Position numbers and translations under genes: made by a program. DNA of 64,000 bases, taken from positions 62,001 to 126,000 of the forward strand of contig JBJEVT010000041.1 of the NCBI GenBank assembly GCA_051884615.1, in the 5' to 3' direction. The notes beneath the pieces are model-generated. The model searched no databases. It was given only the letters and a program-made list of their open reading frames with translations, and was not told where the DNA came from. Positions 52,560-61,459 of the stretch are shown here, one piece after another. The stretch's first letter is position 1. Each line of letters starts with the position of its first letter. This stretch comes from UBA1724 sp051884615. GTDB taxonomy: Bacteria > Verrucomicrobiota > Lentisphaeria > Oligosphaerales > Oligosphaeraceae.

Positions 52560-52634
52560 GATCCCATCGTCTAATGGTTAGGACAACAGGTTCTCATCCT
52601 GTAAATATGGGTTCGACTCCCGTTGGGATTGCCA
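52560..52634 (+). tRNA. tRNA-Glu (anticodon CTC)
   Basis: 75 bases with CCA encoded. Acceptor GATCCCA pairs TGGGATT with one G-U. The anticodon stem ACAGG/CCTGT encloses the loop TTCTCAT, giving CTC for codon GAG. The T-loop TTCGACTC is canonical. A terminator follows at once. Confidence 0.92.
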
Positions 52635-52640
52635 ATCTTC

Positions 52641-52680
52641 ACGCCGCATGAGCCACGCAAGACGCTCTGCGGCGTTTTTT
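52641..52680 (+). terminator. terminator after tRNA-Glu
   Basis: Stem ACGCCGC/GCGGCGT with a 21-base loop, followed by TTTTTT. Confidence 0.8.
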
Positions 52681-52708
52681 CTTTTCCCCCCGACCTCGCC
52701 GCTCCCCC

Positions 52709-53509
52709 ATGGAAAACCTCCAGCCCTTCCTCTCCCAGCTGGCCGTCCAGGCCGGCAAGCTCGCCCTCTCCCTCCAAGCCCAAATCCAGGAAGGCGACGT
52801 CTCCTGCAAGGCCACCGTGCGGGACATCGTGACCGTGGCGGACCAGGCCACGGAGCGCCATATCCGGCAGGCCGTGGAAACCCGGTTCCCCGGACACCGC
52901 TTCTACGGGGAGGAAACGGGAAAGTCCCAGGACAACGGCAGCCCCTATTGCTGGATCGTGGACCCCATCGACGGCACGGTCTCCTACTTCGAGGGGCAGC
53001 TCTACTGGTGCACCTCCATCGCCCTCTGGAAAGACGGACACCCCCTGGCGGGCGCCGTCTACGCCCCCGCCCTGGATGAACTCTACTATGGCGAAGCGGG
53101 GAAAGGCGCCTTCTGCAACGGACGCCCCATCGCCGTCCGCTCCCACGGCGACCTGGAACATTCCGTGGTGTCCACCGGCTTCTCCTGCCTGCGGGCGGGC
53201 TGGACCAAGGGCAACAACGTCCCCTTCTTCGCCAACATCGGCCTCCACTGCCGCGGCGTGCGGCGATTCGGCTCCGCCGCCATGGACATCTGCTATGTGG
53301 CCTGCGGGAAATCCGACGGATTCTGGGAATTGAACCTCCAGCCCTACGACTATGCCGCCGCCCAGGTCATCCTCCAGGAGGCGGGGGGGAAGGTCACCGA
53401 TTTGCGGGGAGGGACCGACTATCCCCGCCAGGGAATCCTGGCCACCAACGGGGTCATCCACCAGGAGATGCTCCAATATTTCCCCAACTACACCCGCCGG
53501 GAAGAATAA
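52709..53509 (+). CDS. inositol monophosphatase-family phosphatase
   Basis: 266 residues. Metal-binding motifs in order: EETG (52905-52920 region), WIVDPIDGTVSYFEG and, near the C terminus, WELNLQPYDYAAAQVIL, all standard for the lithium-sensitive phosphatase family. Members act on myo-inositol 1-phosphate, histidinol phosphate, PAP or fructose bisphosphate. The usual WDxAA motif is YDYAA here, a mild change. The substrate cannot be decided. The orphan solute-binding lipoprotein starts 7 bases downstream. Confidence 0.85.
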   Translation: MENLQPFLSQLAVQAGKLALSLQAQIQEGDVSCKATVRDIVTVADQATERHIRQAVETRFPGHRFYGEETGKSQDNGSPYCWIVDPIDGTVSYFEGQLYWCTSIALWKDGHPLAGAVYAPALDELYYGEAGKGAFCNGRPIAVRSHGDLEHSVVSTGFSCLRAGWTKGNNVPFFANIGLHCRGVRRFGSAAMDICYVACGKSDGFWELNLQPYDYAAAQVILQEAGGKVTDLRGGTDYPRQGILATNGVIHQEMLQYFPNYTRREE

Positions 53510-53516
53510 CGCCCCC

Positions 53517-54464
53517 ATGCGCCACCTCCTTTTCTGCCTCGCCCTTCTGGCCCTGATGGCGTCCTCCGGCTGCTCCCGGCACCCCGAGGGCACACCCCGG
53601 GAGGCGCCGGACACCCCGGCGGTGGTCTGGTGCCATTCCTCCGCCACCACCCCCATCCTCCCTCTGCTGGCCGCCCAGAAGACCGCTTTCCCCATGACCC
53701 TCCGGGCGTGGAACACCACCATGGCCTTCCAAAGCCTCCTCCTGGCCGGAGACGGCGACCTCTGGGTGGGACACCTGGAGGGCTTCGCCCGGGCACACCG
53801 GCGGGGCGCCCCCCTGCGCCTCCTGGCGGTCACCGGCTGGCGAAAATGGCATCTGCTCTCCCGCCGGGAAACGGCCTCCTTCCCCCGGGATTTCCGGGGA
53901 CGCTCCGTGGCCATCGCCCCCGCGGACGGGGCGGGACGCTTCCTCCTGGAACGTCTCCTCCAGGAGACGGGGGAACAGGAGGTCGCCGTCCTCCCCCTGG
54001 ATGTGAAACCTCTGCTCCTCAAGGCACTGGAGGGAAAGGTGGACGACCTGTTCCTCCCGGAGCCCTTCGCCACGGTCCTCCTGGAAAAATCCCCGGATTT
54101 CCATCGGGTGGATTCCCTGGAGGGATACTATGGGAGAGTGCGGCAGTGTCCTCCCGAGGTGCCCTGGGCGGGCATCGCCGTCAACGCCCATTGGGCCCAA
54201 CAGCATCCCCAGGAAGTGGATGCCCTCCTGGCGCAGATGGTCTCCTGGAGCGAGGAAGGGGGCGAGAATGCGCCGCTGCTCTGGACGGAGGAACGGGTGG
54301 CATTCTCGGGAATCTCCCGGGAGGAATTGACACATTCCCTCCTCCTGGACCCCGTCAAGGCGGTGCCCGCCTGGCAAATGTCCCGGGAGATCGAGGCGTT
54401 TCTTGCCCTGGTGGCTCCGGACGTCCCCTTCTCCCCCCGGATGCTTTGGGAACCCGCCAGGTGA
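53517..54464 (+). CDS. orphan ABC-type solute-binding lipoprotein (NMT1/ThiY-like)
   Basis: 315 residues with lipobox LMASSGC; Cys19 would be lipidated. The order of strands and the segments AGDGDLWVGHLEGFAR, FRGRSVAIAPADGAGRFLLE and ALEGKVDDLFLPEPFATVLL match periplasmic binding proteins for aliphatic sulfonates, nitrate or thiamine precursors. No permease or ATPase gene is adjacent, so it works with a distant transporter or as a sensor. It follows the phosphatase by 7 bases and is probably co-transcribed. Confidence 0.72.
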   Translation: MRHLLFCLALLALMASSGCSRHPEGTPREAPDTPAVVWCHSSATTPILPLLAAQKTAFPMTLRAWNTTMAFQSLLLAGDGDLWVGHLEGFARAHRRGAPLRLLAVTGWRKWHLLSRRETASFPRDFRGRSVAIAPADGAGRFLLERLLQETGEQEVAVLPLDVKPLLLKALEGKVDDLFLPEPFATVLLEKSPDFHRVDSLEGYYGRVRQCPPEVPWAGIAVNAHWAQQHPQEVDALLAQMVSWSEEGGENAPLLWTEERVAFSGISREELTHSLLLDPVKAVPAWQMSREIEAFLALVAPDVPFSPRMLWEPAR

Positions 54465-54583
54465 ACGAGGCGGGGCTGGAAAGATATTTCTCCCGAAAAA
54501 ACATACCCCCCGGGGCGCCGCATACATATCATGCGCCGTCCCTCTCCGTGTGCCCTGTGTGTGCCGCCGTCGATGTGCCGGCG

Positions 54584-55429
54584 TCAGTTCACGGGGGTCA
54601 TGACCATCACGAAATGGAGGCTGCCCATGGGGGCGAGGGGGACGCAATGGAGTTGGGCGCGGACCAGATCCGGGCGATGGACCCGCCCTCCCTCCGGGGC
54701 GTCTGCCAGGATTCGTCCCACGGGGATTCCGGGGGGCATCATGCCCCCCAGTCCGCTGGTGACCACCTGCTGTTCCGGGGTCACCTCCAGGTCCTTGGGA
54801 AGATACTCCACGGAGAAGCCCAATTCTCCCCCGGAGAAGGGTTCGTCGCCCCGTCCCTGGAGGACGCCCACCGCCTGGTTTCCGGAGAGTGCCACCCCGA
54901 AGCGACATTCTCCGGAGAGAAGGGTCACCACCTCCGAGGCGTGGGCATGGCATTGAACCACCCGTCCAAAGGCGTATCCCTCCACCAGCACCAACGCGCC
55001 AGGCACCACGCCATCCCGGGCGCCCCGGTTGATGAGGAGTCGGTCATTCCAGCGTTGGGGATCCCGGGAAATCACCTCGGCCACCACCGCCCGCCATGCC
55101 TGGCGGGGGGGCAGTGCCAGCAGGCGGCGCAATTCCTCGTTTTCCCGGGTGACATCCTCCAGGGCGTCCAGCCGGATCTTCAGCTCCTGGATTTGGCGTT
55201 CCGCCTCCCGGAGGGCCTCCTTTCGGCCCAGGCGCCCCGGCTGCAGCCAGCGCAAGGTGTCCCCCACCATCCGTCCCAAGGCGTTGCCCAGGGAGACGGC
55301 AGGGGAGAGGATGGCTCCCGCCAGGCGCCTGCCCGGAGAGGTCAAGGGCACCAGGAGGCAGAGCAGGATTCCCAGGGTCAGCAGGATTGCCCGGAGGGCG
55401 AAATAGGTTTTCCGGGGGGAGGAGGGCAA
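54584..55429 (-). CDS. mreC: rod-shape-determining protein MreC
   Basis: 281 residues. One N-terminal membrane helix (AILLTLGILLCLLVPLTS), a coiled coil (EALREAERQIQELKIRLDAL and on to ENEELRRLLAL), then two beta-barrel halves with WNDRLLINRGARDGVVPGAL and QVVTSGLGGMMPPGIPVGRI, the MreC signature. It forms the periplasmic scaffold of the elongasome between MreB and peptidoglycan synthases. mreB and mreD are not adjacent here; tadA is 13 bases upstream on the same strand. Confidence 0.9.
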   Translation of the reverse strand: MPSSPRKTYFALRAILLTLGILLCLLVPLTSPGRRLAGAILSPAVSLGNALGRMVGDTLRWLQPGRLGRKEALREAERQIQELKIRLDALEDVTRENEELRRLLALPPRQAWRAVVAEVISRDPQRWNDRLLINRGARDGVVPGALVLVEGYAFGRVVQCHAHASEVVTLLSGECRFGVALSGNQAVGVLQGRGDEPFSGGELGFSVEYLPKDLEVTPEQQVVTSGLGGMMPPGIPVGRILADAPEGGRVHRPDLVRAQLHCVPLAPMGSLHFVMVMTPVN

Positions 55430-55442
55430 GGCGGGAGATTCT

Positions 55443-55943
55443 CTAGGGGGAGGGAGAGAGGGACGGGGGCCGTTCCTCGTTGCGGCGGCGTCGGAAAAAA
55501 GCCTTCAACTCCTCGGCACATTCCCGGGCAAGGACGCCGGAGGTGACGGGGGTGCAGTGGAGGCCGCCGGGGAATCCGGTGATGTCCAGGGCGCCCCCCG
55601 CCGCCCCCATGCGGGGATCCGCCGCGCCGAAGACCAGACGCCCCACCCGGCAGTTGACGATGGCCCCGGCGCACATGGGGCACGGTTCCTTGGTCACATA
55701 GAGGGTGCAGCGGGTCAGCCGCCATTCCCCCAGGGTGCGGGAAGCCTGCTGGAGCGCCAGCAGCTCCGCATGGGCGGTGCCGTCCAGCGTCTTCTCCACC
55801 GCATTGGCGGCGGCAGCCACCTCCCTGCCCTGGTCGTCCACCACCACGGCGCCCACGGGGACCTCTCCCTCTCCGGCGGCATGTCGTGCCAGCTCCAGAG
55901 CCCGGAGCATCCACTGTTCATCGATGGAGGAGGCGGCGTCCAT
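55443..55943 (-). CDS. tadA: tRNA-specific adenosine deaminase
   Basis: 166 residues from ATG 55943, where conserved sequence starts (SIDEQWMLRALELARHAAGE); an in-frame ATG at 56015 adds an unconserved leader. Zinc site HAE in GTAHAELLAL and PCPMCAGAIVN, with EVPVGAVVVD strand. TadA converts A34 to inosine in tRNA-Arg(ACG). The related guanine deaminases lack the TadA-type ARHAAGEGEVPVGAV start. It is in a leftward group with mreC and the parvulin. Confidence 0.88.
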   Translation of the reverse strand: MDAASSIDEQWMLRALELARHAAGEGEVPVGAVVVDDQGREVAAAANAVEKTLDGTAHAELLALQQASRTLGEWRLTRCTLYVTKEPCPMCAGAIVNCRVGRLVFGAADPRMGAAGGALDITGFPGGLHCTPVTSGVLARECAEELKAFFRRRRNEERPPSLSPSP

Positions 55944-56052
55944 TCCCTTGGGGCGGCGTGGGTGGGGTGGGAGGAGAGACCTGGGAAAACAGATTCCCCC
56001 CGCCAGCATCCTCATGCGGCGGGGGGAGGGTTGCGCTTCCGCGCGGGAGCGA

Positions 56053-57147
56053 TTAGGGGAGCTTCACCTGGAAGTCCAGCTCATCCAGCATCTTCCTCAC
56101 ATGCTCTTCGCAGGCCTGGGCCAGCGCCAGCTCCGCCAGGTAATCCTGGATCTGCTCCTTGGCGTCCTCGAAGGGAGCCATGACGCTGGGATGGGAGGGG
56201 CCGGCCAGAATGAGGTGGTAGCCGAAGACGGTCTCCACCGGCTCGCTCACCTGTCCTTCCTGCAGTTTGAGGAGGGCTTCCTCGAACTCCGGCACCATGG
56301 CTCCCTCGGGGAACTCTCCCAGAGAACCGCCGTTCTCCTTGGAGGGGCAGTCGGAGTATTCCTTGGCAAGGTCGGCGAAATTGGAGGCGTCCGGCGTCAG
56401 CTTGCCCTGGATTTCCCGGATCTTGGCCAGGCATGCCCCCTTCTCCTCCTCCGTGGGCTTCTGAGTCTGGCTGGGGAACTGCACCAGGATGTGGGAGGCG
56501 CTGTGGGTGGCGGGCTGCTGGAACGCCTCCTGGTTCTCATCGTAGAACTTCCGGAGCTCCTCCTCGGAGATTGCCGGGAGGCTCTTCGCCACCTCTTCCT
56601 GCAACTGCTTCATGTATTGCTCGACGATGGATCCCTGGGTGAGTCTCTCCACCAGGTCGTCCTCGGTGATGCCCATCTGCTTCAGCTGCTCGTCAAAATC
56701 GTCCTTCATCTCCTCGCGGGCCATGTTCAAATACGCCCGGACGGCATCCAGGTCTCCGGTGATGCCCTTCTCCACGCCCTTCTGCAGGTAGACCTTCTGC
56801 AGTCCCATCTGGGTGGCGAACTGCTGGATGAAGCCCGTCACCATCTCCTCGTCGATGGCCACTCCCTGAAGCGTGGCCGCCTGCACCCGGGGCTCCACAA
56901 TCTTCACCACTTCCTCACGGGTCACCAGGACGCCATCCCGGGTCACCACCAGTTCCTCCGGCAGTTTTGCCACCACAGCCGCGAAATCCAGGGCGGCGGG
57001 AGCGGTTTCCTGGACGGCAGGAGCTTCCTGGACGGCAGGAGCTTCCTGGACGGCAGGAGCTTCCTGGACGGGGGCGGCTTCCTGGGCGGGGGCGGCGATG
57101 GCGCCGAACAGCAGAGAGGCGGCCAAAAGGAAAAGAGGATGTCTCAT
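56053..57147 (-). CDS. exported parvulin-type peptidyl-prolyl isomerase (SurA/PpiC-like)
   Basis: 364 residues. The signal peptide MRHPLFLLAASLLFGAIAAP is followed by a Gln/Glu/Pro/Ala spacer of AVQEAP units (18-bp DNA repeat at about 57005-57075), a SurA-type helical chaperone domain (residues 60-215, with KVYLQKGVEKGITGD and DFDEQLKQMGITEDDLVERL), then one parvulin domain (ASHILVQFPSQ, KEYSDCPSKENGGSLGEFPE, VETVFGYHLILAG) and a C-terminal helix. It likely helps outer-membrane protein folding in the periplasm. It starts 199 bases from the lipoprotein gene. Confidence 0.87.
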   Translation of the reverse strand: MRHPLFLLAASLLFGAIAAPAQEAAPVQEAPAVQEAPAVQEAPAVQETAPAALDFAAVVAKLPEELVVTRDGVLVTREEVVKIVEPRVQAATLQGVAIDEEMVTGFIQQFATQMGLQKVYLQKGVEKGITGDLDAVRAYLNMAREEMKDDFDEQLKQMGITEDDLVERLTQGSIVEQYMKQLQEEVAKSLPAISEEELRKFYDENQEAFQQPATHSASHILVQFPSQTQKPTEEEKGACLAKIREIQGKLTPDASNFADLAKEYSDCPSKENGGSLGEFPEGAMVPEFEEALLKLQEGQVSEPVETVFGYHLILAGPSHPSVMAPFEDAKEQIQDYLAELALAQACEEHVRKMLDELDFQVKLP

Positions 57148-57346
57148 GGGTGTAATCCTTGGGAAGTGCGTGGGTTGGAGATTGAGGAAGCCGGCGGCGC
57201 CTCCCTTGCGGAGAGGGGGAATGCCGTTCCTCGTTTGCTTCGTATCGACAGAACAAAAAGCGGATGCGGGGCGAGCCGCCGGGGATGCGGGGGCGGGCCC
57301 ACGGAAAAGACGGGGAATAGACCGAAGGAAAGGCGTCGGGTTCCGT

Positions 57347-58399
57347 TCAAGGGAGCCAGCGATAGAGAAAATTCGCCGTCTCGGCCACGCCGGTCACGGG
57401 GGCTACTTTACCCGCCGGGGGAAGAAGTTCCCGGTATTCCTCCAGAAAAGCGGGAGAAAAATCTCCCGGGAAGGCCGCCATGGCCTTCTGCCACAGAAGC
57501 AGGGTTTCCATGTACTCCTGCGGGGAGCGGGCGAGGCGCCCTTGGAGAATTCGTCCTGCCATGGTGAGGGGGCCGTCGGCGGCCAGCCGTCTTTCCAGGC
57601 TCTTCCGGTTTTCGGGGGAGAGTTCCTGCCAGCGGAGCCAGGAGGCCAGCTCCCGGGCGGCGCTCCAGCCCGGCGCCTCCAGCCACTCCTCCGGCGGCGC
57701 GGAAAGACAGCCGGGCAGCTCCGCCTTCCCCCCGGTCCGGGGACACTCCTCCAGACACCGGGACACCCGGGAAACCCACTGACGGGTCAGCAGACACAAC
57801 TCCAACTCCTCTTCCCATTTTCTGCACTCCCGCTGAAATTCCTCCTGGCGCAGGGAGGCCAGGAGAGCCTCCTGGGAATCCCAGAAGGGGGGAAAGGTCC
57901 TGGGGGCCATCCGGGAGAGCTCCTGGCGCCAGGGCGAGAGGAAATTCAGGGAATCCTCCAGGTCCTGGGACTTGCCGTAGGGGCGGCGGGCGCAGAAGAG
58001 GGCGAGGGCCTGGAGGGCATGGGGAAGTCCCCGCAGCTCCAGGAGGGCGGGGGTGGCGCGTCCCTCCCGTTCCGCCTGGTCCAGCAGGGCGCCGAAATCA
58101 TGGAAGCGCTGTTCCTGGAGCAGCCGGCTGGCCTCCTCCATCAGCTCCCGCTGTCCGTTCTCCTCCTGGAGAATCCGGGCGACCTGGGGAGCCAGCCTTC
58201 CCTCCCGCTCCCATTCCCGCCAGCTTCCCTCCCCCTGTTCCAGGGCGAGGCCGCTCTCCACCAGGGCGTCGCTGGCGCCCAGGTCGTAGGCGGGGGCGTT
58301 CCGCTCCCCCTTCCTGCGGCAGGAGGGGGTCAGCAGAAGCAGGGACGCCAGGAGAAGGCATCGGAGCCCCGGGACGTATGGGGAGAGGGAGAAGGCCAT
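57347..58399 (-). CDS. hypothetical lipoprotein, helical
   Basis: 350 residues from ATG 58399, chosen because a lipoprotein signal (LRCLLLASLLLLTPSC) starts there; the frame is open upstream but lacks protein-like sequence. The mature part is helix-rich, with many Trp, Arg and Glu (SWREWEREGRLAPQVARILQ; RECRKWEEELELCLLTRQWV). It resembles tetratricopeptide-like scaffolds without clear repeats. No family is recognised. The expected location is the periplasmic face of a membrane. Confidence 0.65.
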   Translation of the reverse strand: MAFSLSPYVPGLRCLLLASLLLLTPSCRRKGERNAPAYDLGASDALVESGLALEQGEGSWREWEREGRLAPQVARILQEENGQRELMEEASRLLQEQRFHDFGALLDQAEREGRATPALLELRGLPHALQALALFCARRPYGKSQDLEDSLNFLSPWRQELSRMAPRTFPPFWDSQEALLASLRQEEFQRECRKWEEELELCLLTRQWVSRVSRCLEECPRTGGKAELPGCLSAPPEEWLEAPGWSAARELASWLRWQELSPENRKSLERRLAADGPLTMAGRILQGRLARSPQEYMETLLLWQKAMAAFPGDFSPAFLEEYRELLPPAGKVAPVTGVAETANFLYRWLP

Positions 58400-58714
58400 G
58401 GAGAGAGGGGCGGCGGGAGGGAGGGGGATTTCCCCGGTGGCCCCCGCCAAAGGCGCAGGGACAGGGGGTATATTAAACCTCGGTTTCGTCCTGGTGGAGC
58501 CGGGGATGTGCGGAAGCGGCCTCCTCCCCGCAGCCACCAGGGCGTCAGGCGGCGTTCAGGCCCCGGCTTCTTCGGGAACCCTATCCCCGCCTCAGAGAAA
58601 GCGGGGAGAATATATAGCCTGCACGCCGGGCGGCGCCTCCCCTCCGGGAGGGAAATCCACCCCCGCTTTCCCTCCCTTCCCCCAGTCCGCGAACTCCAGG
58701 AGACTCCCCTTTCC
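58400..58714. other. 315-base divergent intergenic region
   Basis: It lies between the leftward lipoprotein gene and rph. It holds TATATTAAA at 58469 (about 70 bases from the lipoprotein start if read on the minus strand), a CCCCGC/GCGGGG hairpin at 58585-58606, and TATATAG at 58611 as a possible rph -10 without a good -35. Nothing coding is supported. Confidence 0.45.
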
Positions 58715-59455
58715 ATGCCACGTGCCGATGGACGCCAACCCGATGAACTTCGCCCCCTCGCCTTCGTCCCCGATTTCCAGTGTCATCCTCTAGGGTCCGT
58801 CCTGGCGGTGTGCGGCAAGACGCGGGTGGCCTGCGCCGTCTCCCTGGAGGAGAAGGTGCCCTCCTGGATGAAGGCCCAGGGGGTTCCCGGGGGCTGGATC
58901 ACGGCGGAGTATCAGATGCTGCCCAGCGCCACGGGCACCCGGGGCGAGCGGGAATCCACCCGGGGCAAGGTCTCCGGGCGCACGGCGGAGATTCAGCGGC
59001 TGGTGGGGCGTTCCCTGCGGGCCGTGGTGGATCTGGAGAAACTGCCCCCCGTCACCCTCCATGTGGACTGCGATGTCCTGGATGCGGACGGCGGCACCCG
59101 CTGCGCCTCCATCACCGGCGCCTGCGCCGCCCTGGAGCTGGCCTGCCGCCGTCTCCAGGCCCTGGGCACCCTTTCCCAATGGCCCGTCCGCGCCCGGGTG
59201 GCGGCGGTCTCCGTGGGCATCGTCTCCGGCGAGCCCCTCCTGGATTTGTGCTATGTGGAGGATTCCGCGGCCGAGGTGGACATGAACGTGGTGATGACGG
59301 AGCAGGGGCGCTTCGTGGAGCTGCAGGGCACCGGGGAGGAGGCCACCTTCGACCAGGAGCAGCTGCAGCGGATGCTCTCCCTGGCCCAGGGGGGGCTTCG
59401 GCAGCTCTTCCAGGAGCAGGAGCGGGTCATCCGGGAGGCGTGCGGCCATGTTTGA
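58715..59455 (+). CDS. rph: ribonuclease PH
   Basis: 246 residues. The start MPRADGRQPDELRPLAF with GSVLAVCGKTRVACAVSLEE, then GWITAEYQMLPSATGTR, GRTAEIQRLVGRSLRAVVDL, DCDVLDADGGTRCASITGAC and YVEDSAAEVDMNVVMTEQG follow RNase PH closely over its whole length. It is a phosphorolytic 3'-5' exoribonuclease that trims tRNA 3' ends. ATG 58715 is chosen by this alignment and the CAGGAGA ribosome binding site. The last 8 bases overlap the nuclease gene. Confidence 0.94.
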   Translation: MPRADGRQPDELRPLAFVPDFQCHPLGSVLAVCGKTRVACAVSLEEKVPSWMKAQGVPGGWITAEYQMLPSATGTRGERESTRGKVSGRTAEIQRLVGRSLRAVVDLEKLPPVTLHVDCDVLDADGGTRCASITGACAALELACRRLQALGTLSQWPVRARVAAVSVGIVSGEPLLDLCYVEDSAAEVDMNVVMTEQGRFVELQGTGEEATFDQEQLQRMLSLAQGGLRQLFQEQERVIREACGHV

Positions 59456-60437
59456 CAAGCCCCTGGTCAACGACCTCACCTGGTCCGTCAGCCGAAGCCG
59501 TCTCTTCCGCAGCTGTCCCCGGGCATACTACTACCAATACTACGGCGCCTGGGGAGGCTGGAGCCACCAGGCGCCGCCCCGCGCCCGTCTCCTCTACCAG
59601 CTGAAGCAGATGACCTCCTTTCCCCTGTGGGGAGGGGACGTGGTCCACAAGCTCATCAAGGAGACCCTGCTGGCCTTCCGGGAGACCCGGGAGACGCCCG
59701 TCCTCTCCCAGCTGCAGGAGCAGGCCCGCGCGGCCCTGAACCGGGGCTGGAAGGAATCCCGGAACGGGGAATGGAAGCAGAATCCCAAGGGGAAGACCAA
59801 TCTTTTCGAGCACTACTACGCGGAGGAGGGGGAGTCCGTCTCCCAGGAGAAAATCCAGGATCTCCGGTCCAAGGTCTTCGACGCCATGGAGGGATTCCTC
59901 TCCTGCGGCGTCCTGGATGCCCTGGCTCCTCTGCCCCCGGAGCAGTGGAAGAGCGTGGACGCCCTGGACACCTTCGTGGCGGGGGAGCTCCCCCCCGCGG
60001 GCGACGCCCCCGCCATGCCCCTGAAGGTCTGGTGCGCCCTGGACCTCGCCTACCAGGACTCCCAGGGCATCCTCCATGTCCTGGACTGGAAGACCGGCGC
60101 GGAACACCGGGATGAACTGCGCCTCCAGCTCTCCTGCTACGCACTCTACGCCCGGAAAACCTGGGACGTCCCCCTGGAACGCATCTCCCTGGAAGGGGTC
60201 TTCCTCAACGACGCCGGACGCACCAGCCGCTACGAAATCTCCCCCGAGACCCTGGAGCACGCCCAGGAGCAAATCCTGAAAAGCGCCGGCGCCATGCGGG
60301 CGAAACTCCAGGACCCCGTCCAGAACGCGGCCCAGGAGGAGGATTTCCCCTGCGCCAGCGACACCCGTCAATGCCGCTGGTGCCCCTTCCGCAAGGTCTG
60401 CCCCCTCTTCCAAGAGCCCGGGGAGCCCCTGTTCTGA
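59448..60437 (+). CDS. PD-(D/E)XK nuclease (RecB/Cas4-like) with iron-sulfur cysteines
   Basis: 329 residues. The N terminus LTWSVSRSRLFRSCPRAYYY supplies the first cysteine, GGDVVHKLIKETL the conserved His helix, WCALDLAYQDSQGILHVLDWKTG the catalytic Asp and D-x-K core, and DTRQCRWCPFRKVCPLF three more cysteines, the four-Cys [4Fe-4S] arrangement of AddB/Cas4-like nucleases. Single-domain proteins of this class process DNA ends or act in repair. It overlaps rph (ATG inside the rph end), so the two are co-translated. No cas gene or CRISPR array is in the window. Confidence 0.82.
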   Translation: MFDKPLVNDLTWSVSRSRLFRSCPRAYYYQYYGAWGGWSHQAPPRARLLYQLKQMTSFPLWGGDVVHKLIKETLLAFRETRETPVLSQLQEQARAALNRGWKESRNGEWKQNPKGKTNLFEHYYAEEGESVSQEKIQDLRSKVFDAMEGFLSCGVLDALAPLPPEQWKSVDALDTFVAGELPPAGDAPAMPLKVWCALDLAYQDSQGILHVLDWKTGAEHRDELRLQLSCYALYARKTWDVPLERISLEGVFLNDAGRTSRYEISPETLEHAQEQILKSAGAMRAKLQDPVQNAAQEEDFPCASDTRQCRWCPFRKVCPLFQEPGEPLF

Positions 60438-60441
60438 CAAT

Positions 60442-60474
60442 GTTATAACTACTTGATTACAAAGATGTTATAAC
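60442..60474 (+). promoter_or_regulatory. paired GTTATAAC palindromes, 17-base spacer
   Basis: Perfect GTTATAAC at 60442-60449 and 60467-60474, 25 bases start to start, spacer again holding TTG-N4-CAA, and followed by ATTACAAC. The layout is the same as at 5378-5410. The second TATAAC would give a short leader to the HIT gene at 60519. Confidence 0.55.
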
Positions 60475-60518
60475 ATTACAACCCTCCCTCCCCTTCCTTC
60501 CCCCAGGAGGCATTTCCC

Positions 60519-60977
60519 ATGAGCCAAGCCAAATTTGACGAACACTGCGTCTTCTGCAAAATCCTCTCCGGCCAGATTCCCTCGGCAAAGGTCTACGAGG
60601 ACGAGGAGGTCCTCGCCTTCCTGGACATCGCCCCCTTCAACTTCGGCCACACCCTGGTCATTCCCAAGTGCCACTGCCACGGCATCAGCGACATGCCCGA
60701 GGCGAGCCGGAACGCCCTTTTCGCGGCGGCGGCCCGCATTGCGCCGGTGGTGTTGCGGGTCACGGGGGCGGCGGGCTTCAACCTGGTGATGAACAACGGG
60801 CAGGCGGCGGGGCAGGAAGTGCCCCATGCCCACCTCCACATCATTCCCCGGTTCATGGACGACAAGGTGCTTCTCAACGCCCCCCAGAAGCAGTATCAGG
60901 GGGAGGAGATGGCGCAGCTCCAGGAGAAGATCCGGTGTCGTCTGGCGGCCCGCCAGGACTCCCGGGAGCAGAACTAG
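60519..60977 (+). CDS. HIT-family nucleotide hydrolase/transferase
   Basis: 152 residues. CVFCKILSGQIPSAKVYED start and the histidine triad HAHLHIIPR are diagnostic. Bacterial HIT proteins hydrolyse AMP-lysine/AMP-lysyl adducts and related nucleoside phosphoramidates. A CAGGAGG ribosome binding site precedes ATG 60519. The gene lies behind the paired palindrome and 16 bases before the Minf_1886 gene, so both may be regulated together. Confidence 0.92.
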   Translation: MSQAKFDEHCVFCKILSGQIPSAKVYEDEEVLAFLDIAPFNFGHTLVIPKCHCHGISDMPEASRNALFAAAARIAPVVLRVTGAAGFNLVMNNGQAAGQEVPHAHLHIIPRFMDDKVLLNAPQKQYQGEEMAQLQEKIRCRLAARQDSREQN

Positions 60978-60993
60978 CGGAGTCCTCCTTGCC

Positions 60994-61422
60994 ATGGCCT
61001 TCCCCCCTTCCGACCATTATTCCTTCGCCCAGCTGCAAGCCGACTTGACACAGGCGAAGAAGCTCGCCCAGCAGGATCCCCGCTATCCACACCCGGCGTT
61101 CCTCTACCTCATCCAGACCCTTCGGGAGATGCTGGACAACCGGAAGGAGGGGGAGCACGTCACCGGCAAGGAAGTCTGCCTGGCGCTGCGCCAGAATCTC
61201 CTGGACGAGTTCTCCCTCCTGGCGCCCGATGTCCTCCGCACCTGGAACATCGTGGAGACCAATGACATCGGAAACATGGTCTACGACATGGTGGACGCCG
61301 GGCTCTTCTCCACCTCCCCCCAGGACTCCCGGGCGGATTTCGTGGACGTCTACCCCATTCCGGGGGCACTGAACATGGTCCAGGAGGGACGCGCCCCCAA
61401 ATGGCCCGTCCTGGAACCCTAG
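60994..61422 (+). CDS. Minf_1886-family protein
   Basis: 142 residues. Residues 10-142 match the Minf_1886 family pattern: repeated QDPRYPHPAFLYLIQTLREM, EHVTGKEVCLALRQNLLDEF, VETNDIGNMVYDMVDAGLFS and DSRADFVDVYPI. The family is largely confined to the PVC superphylum and its function is unknown. It supports the taxonomic placement. Found 16 bases after the HIT gene. Confidence 0.82.
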   Translation: MAFPPSDHYSFAQLQADLTQAKKLAQQDPRYPHPAFLYLIQTLREMLDNRKEGEHVTGKEVCLALRQNLLDEFSLLAPDVLRTWNIVETNDIGNMVYDMVDAGLFSTSPQDSRADFVDVYPIPGALNMVQEGRAPKWPVLEP

Positions 61423-61459
61423 CCCGCCACCACCCTTCCCTCTTTTTCCCCCGACGCCT

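Noticed and set aside
59448..60437. Cas4 of a CRISPR system
   Set aside because: Motifs are shared with AddB/RecB-like nucleases, and there is no array or cas1/cas2 in the window.
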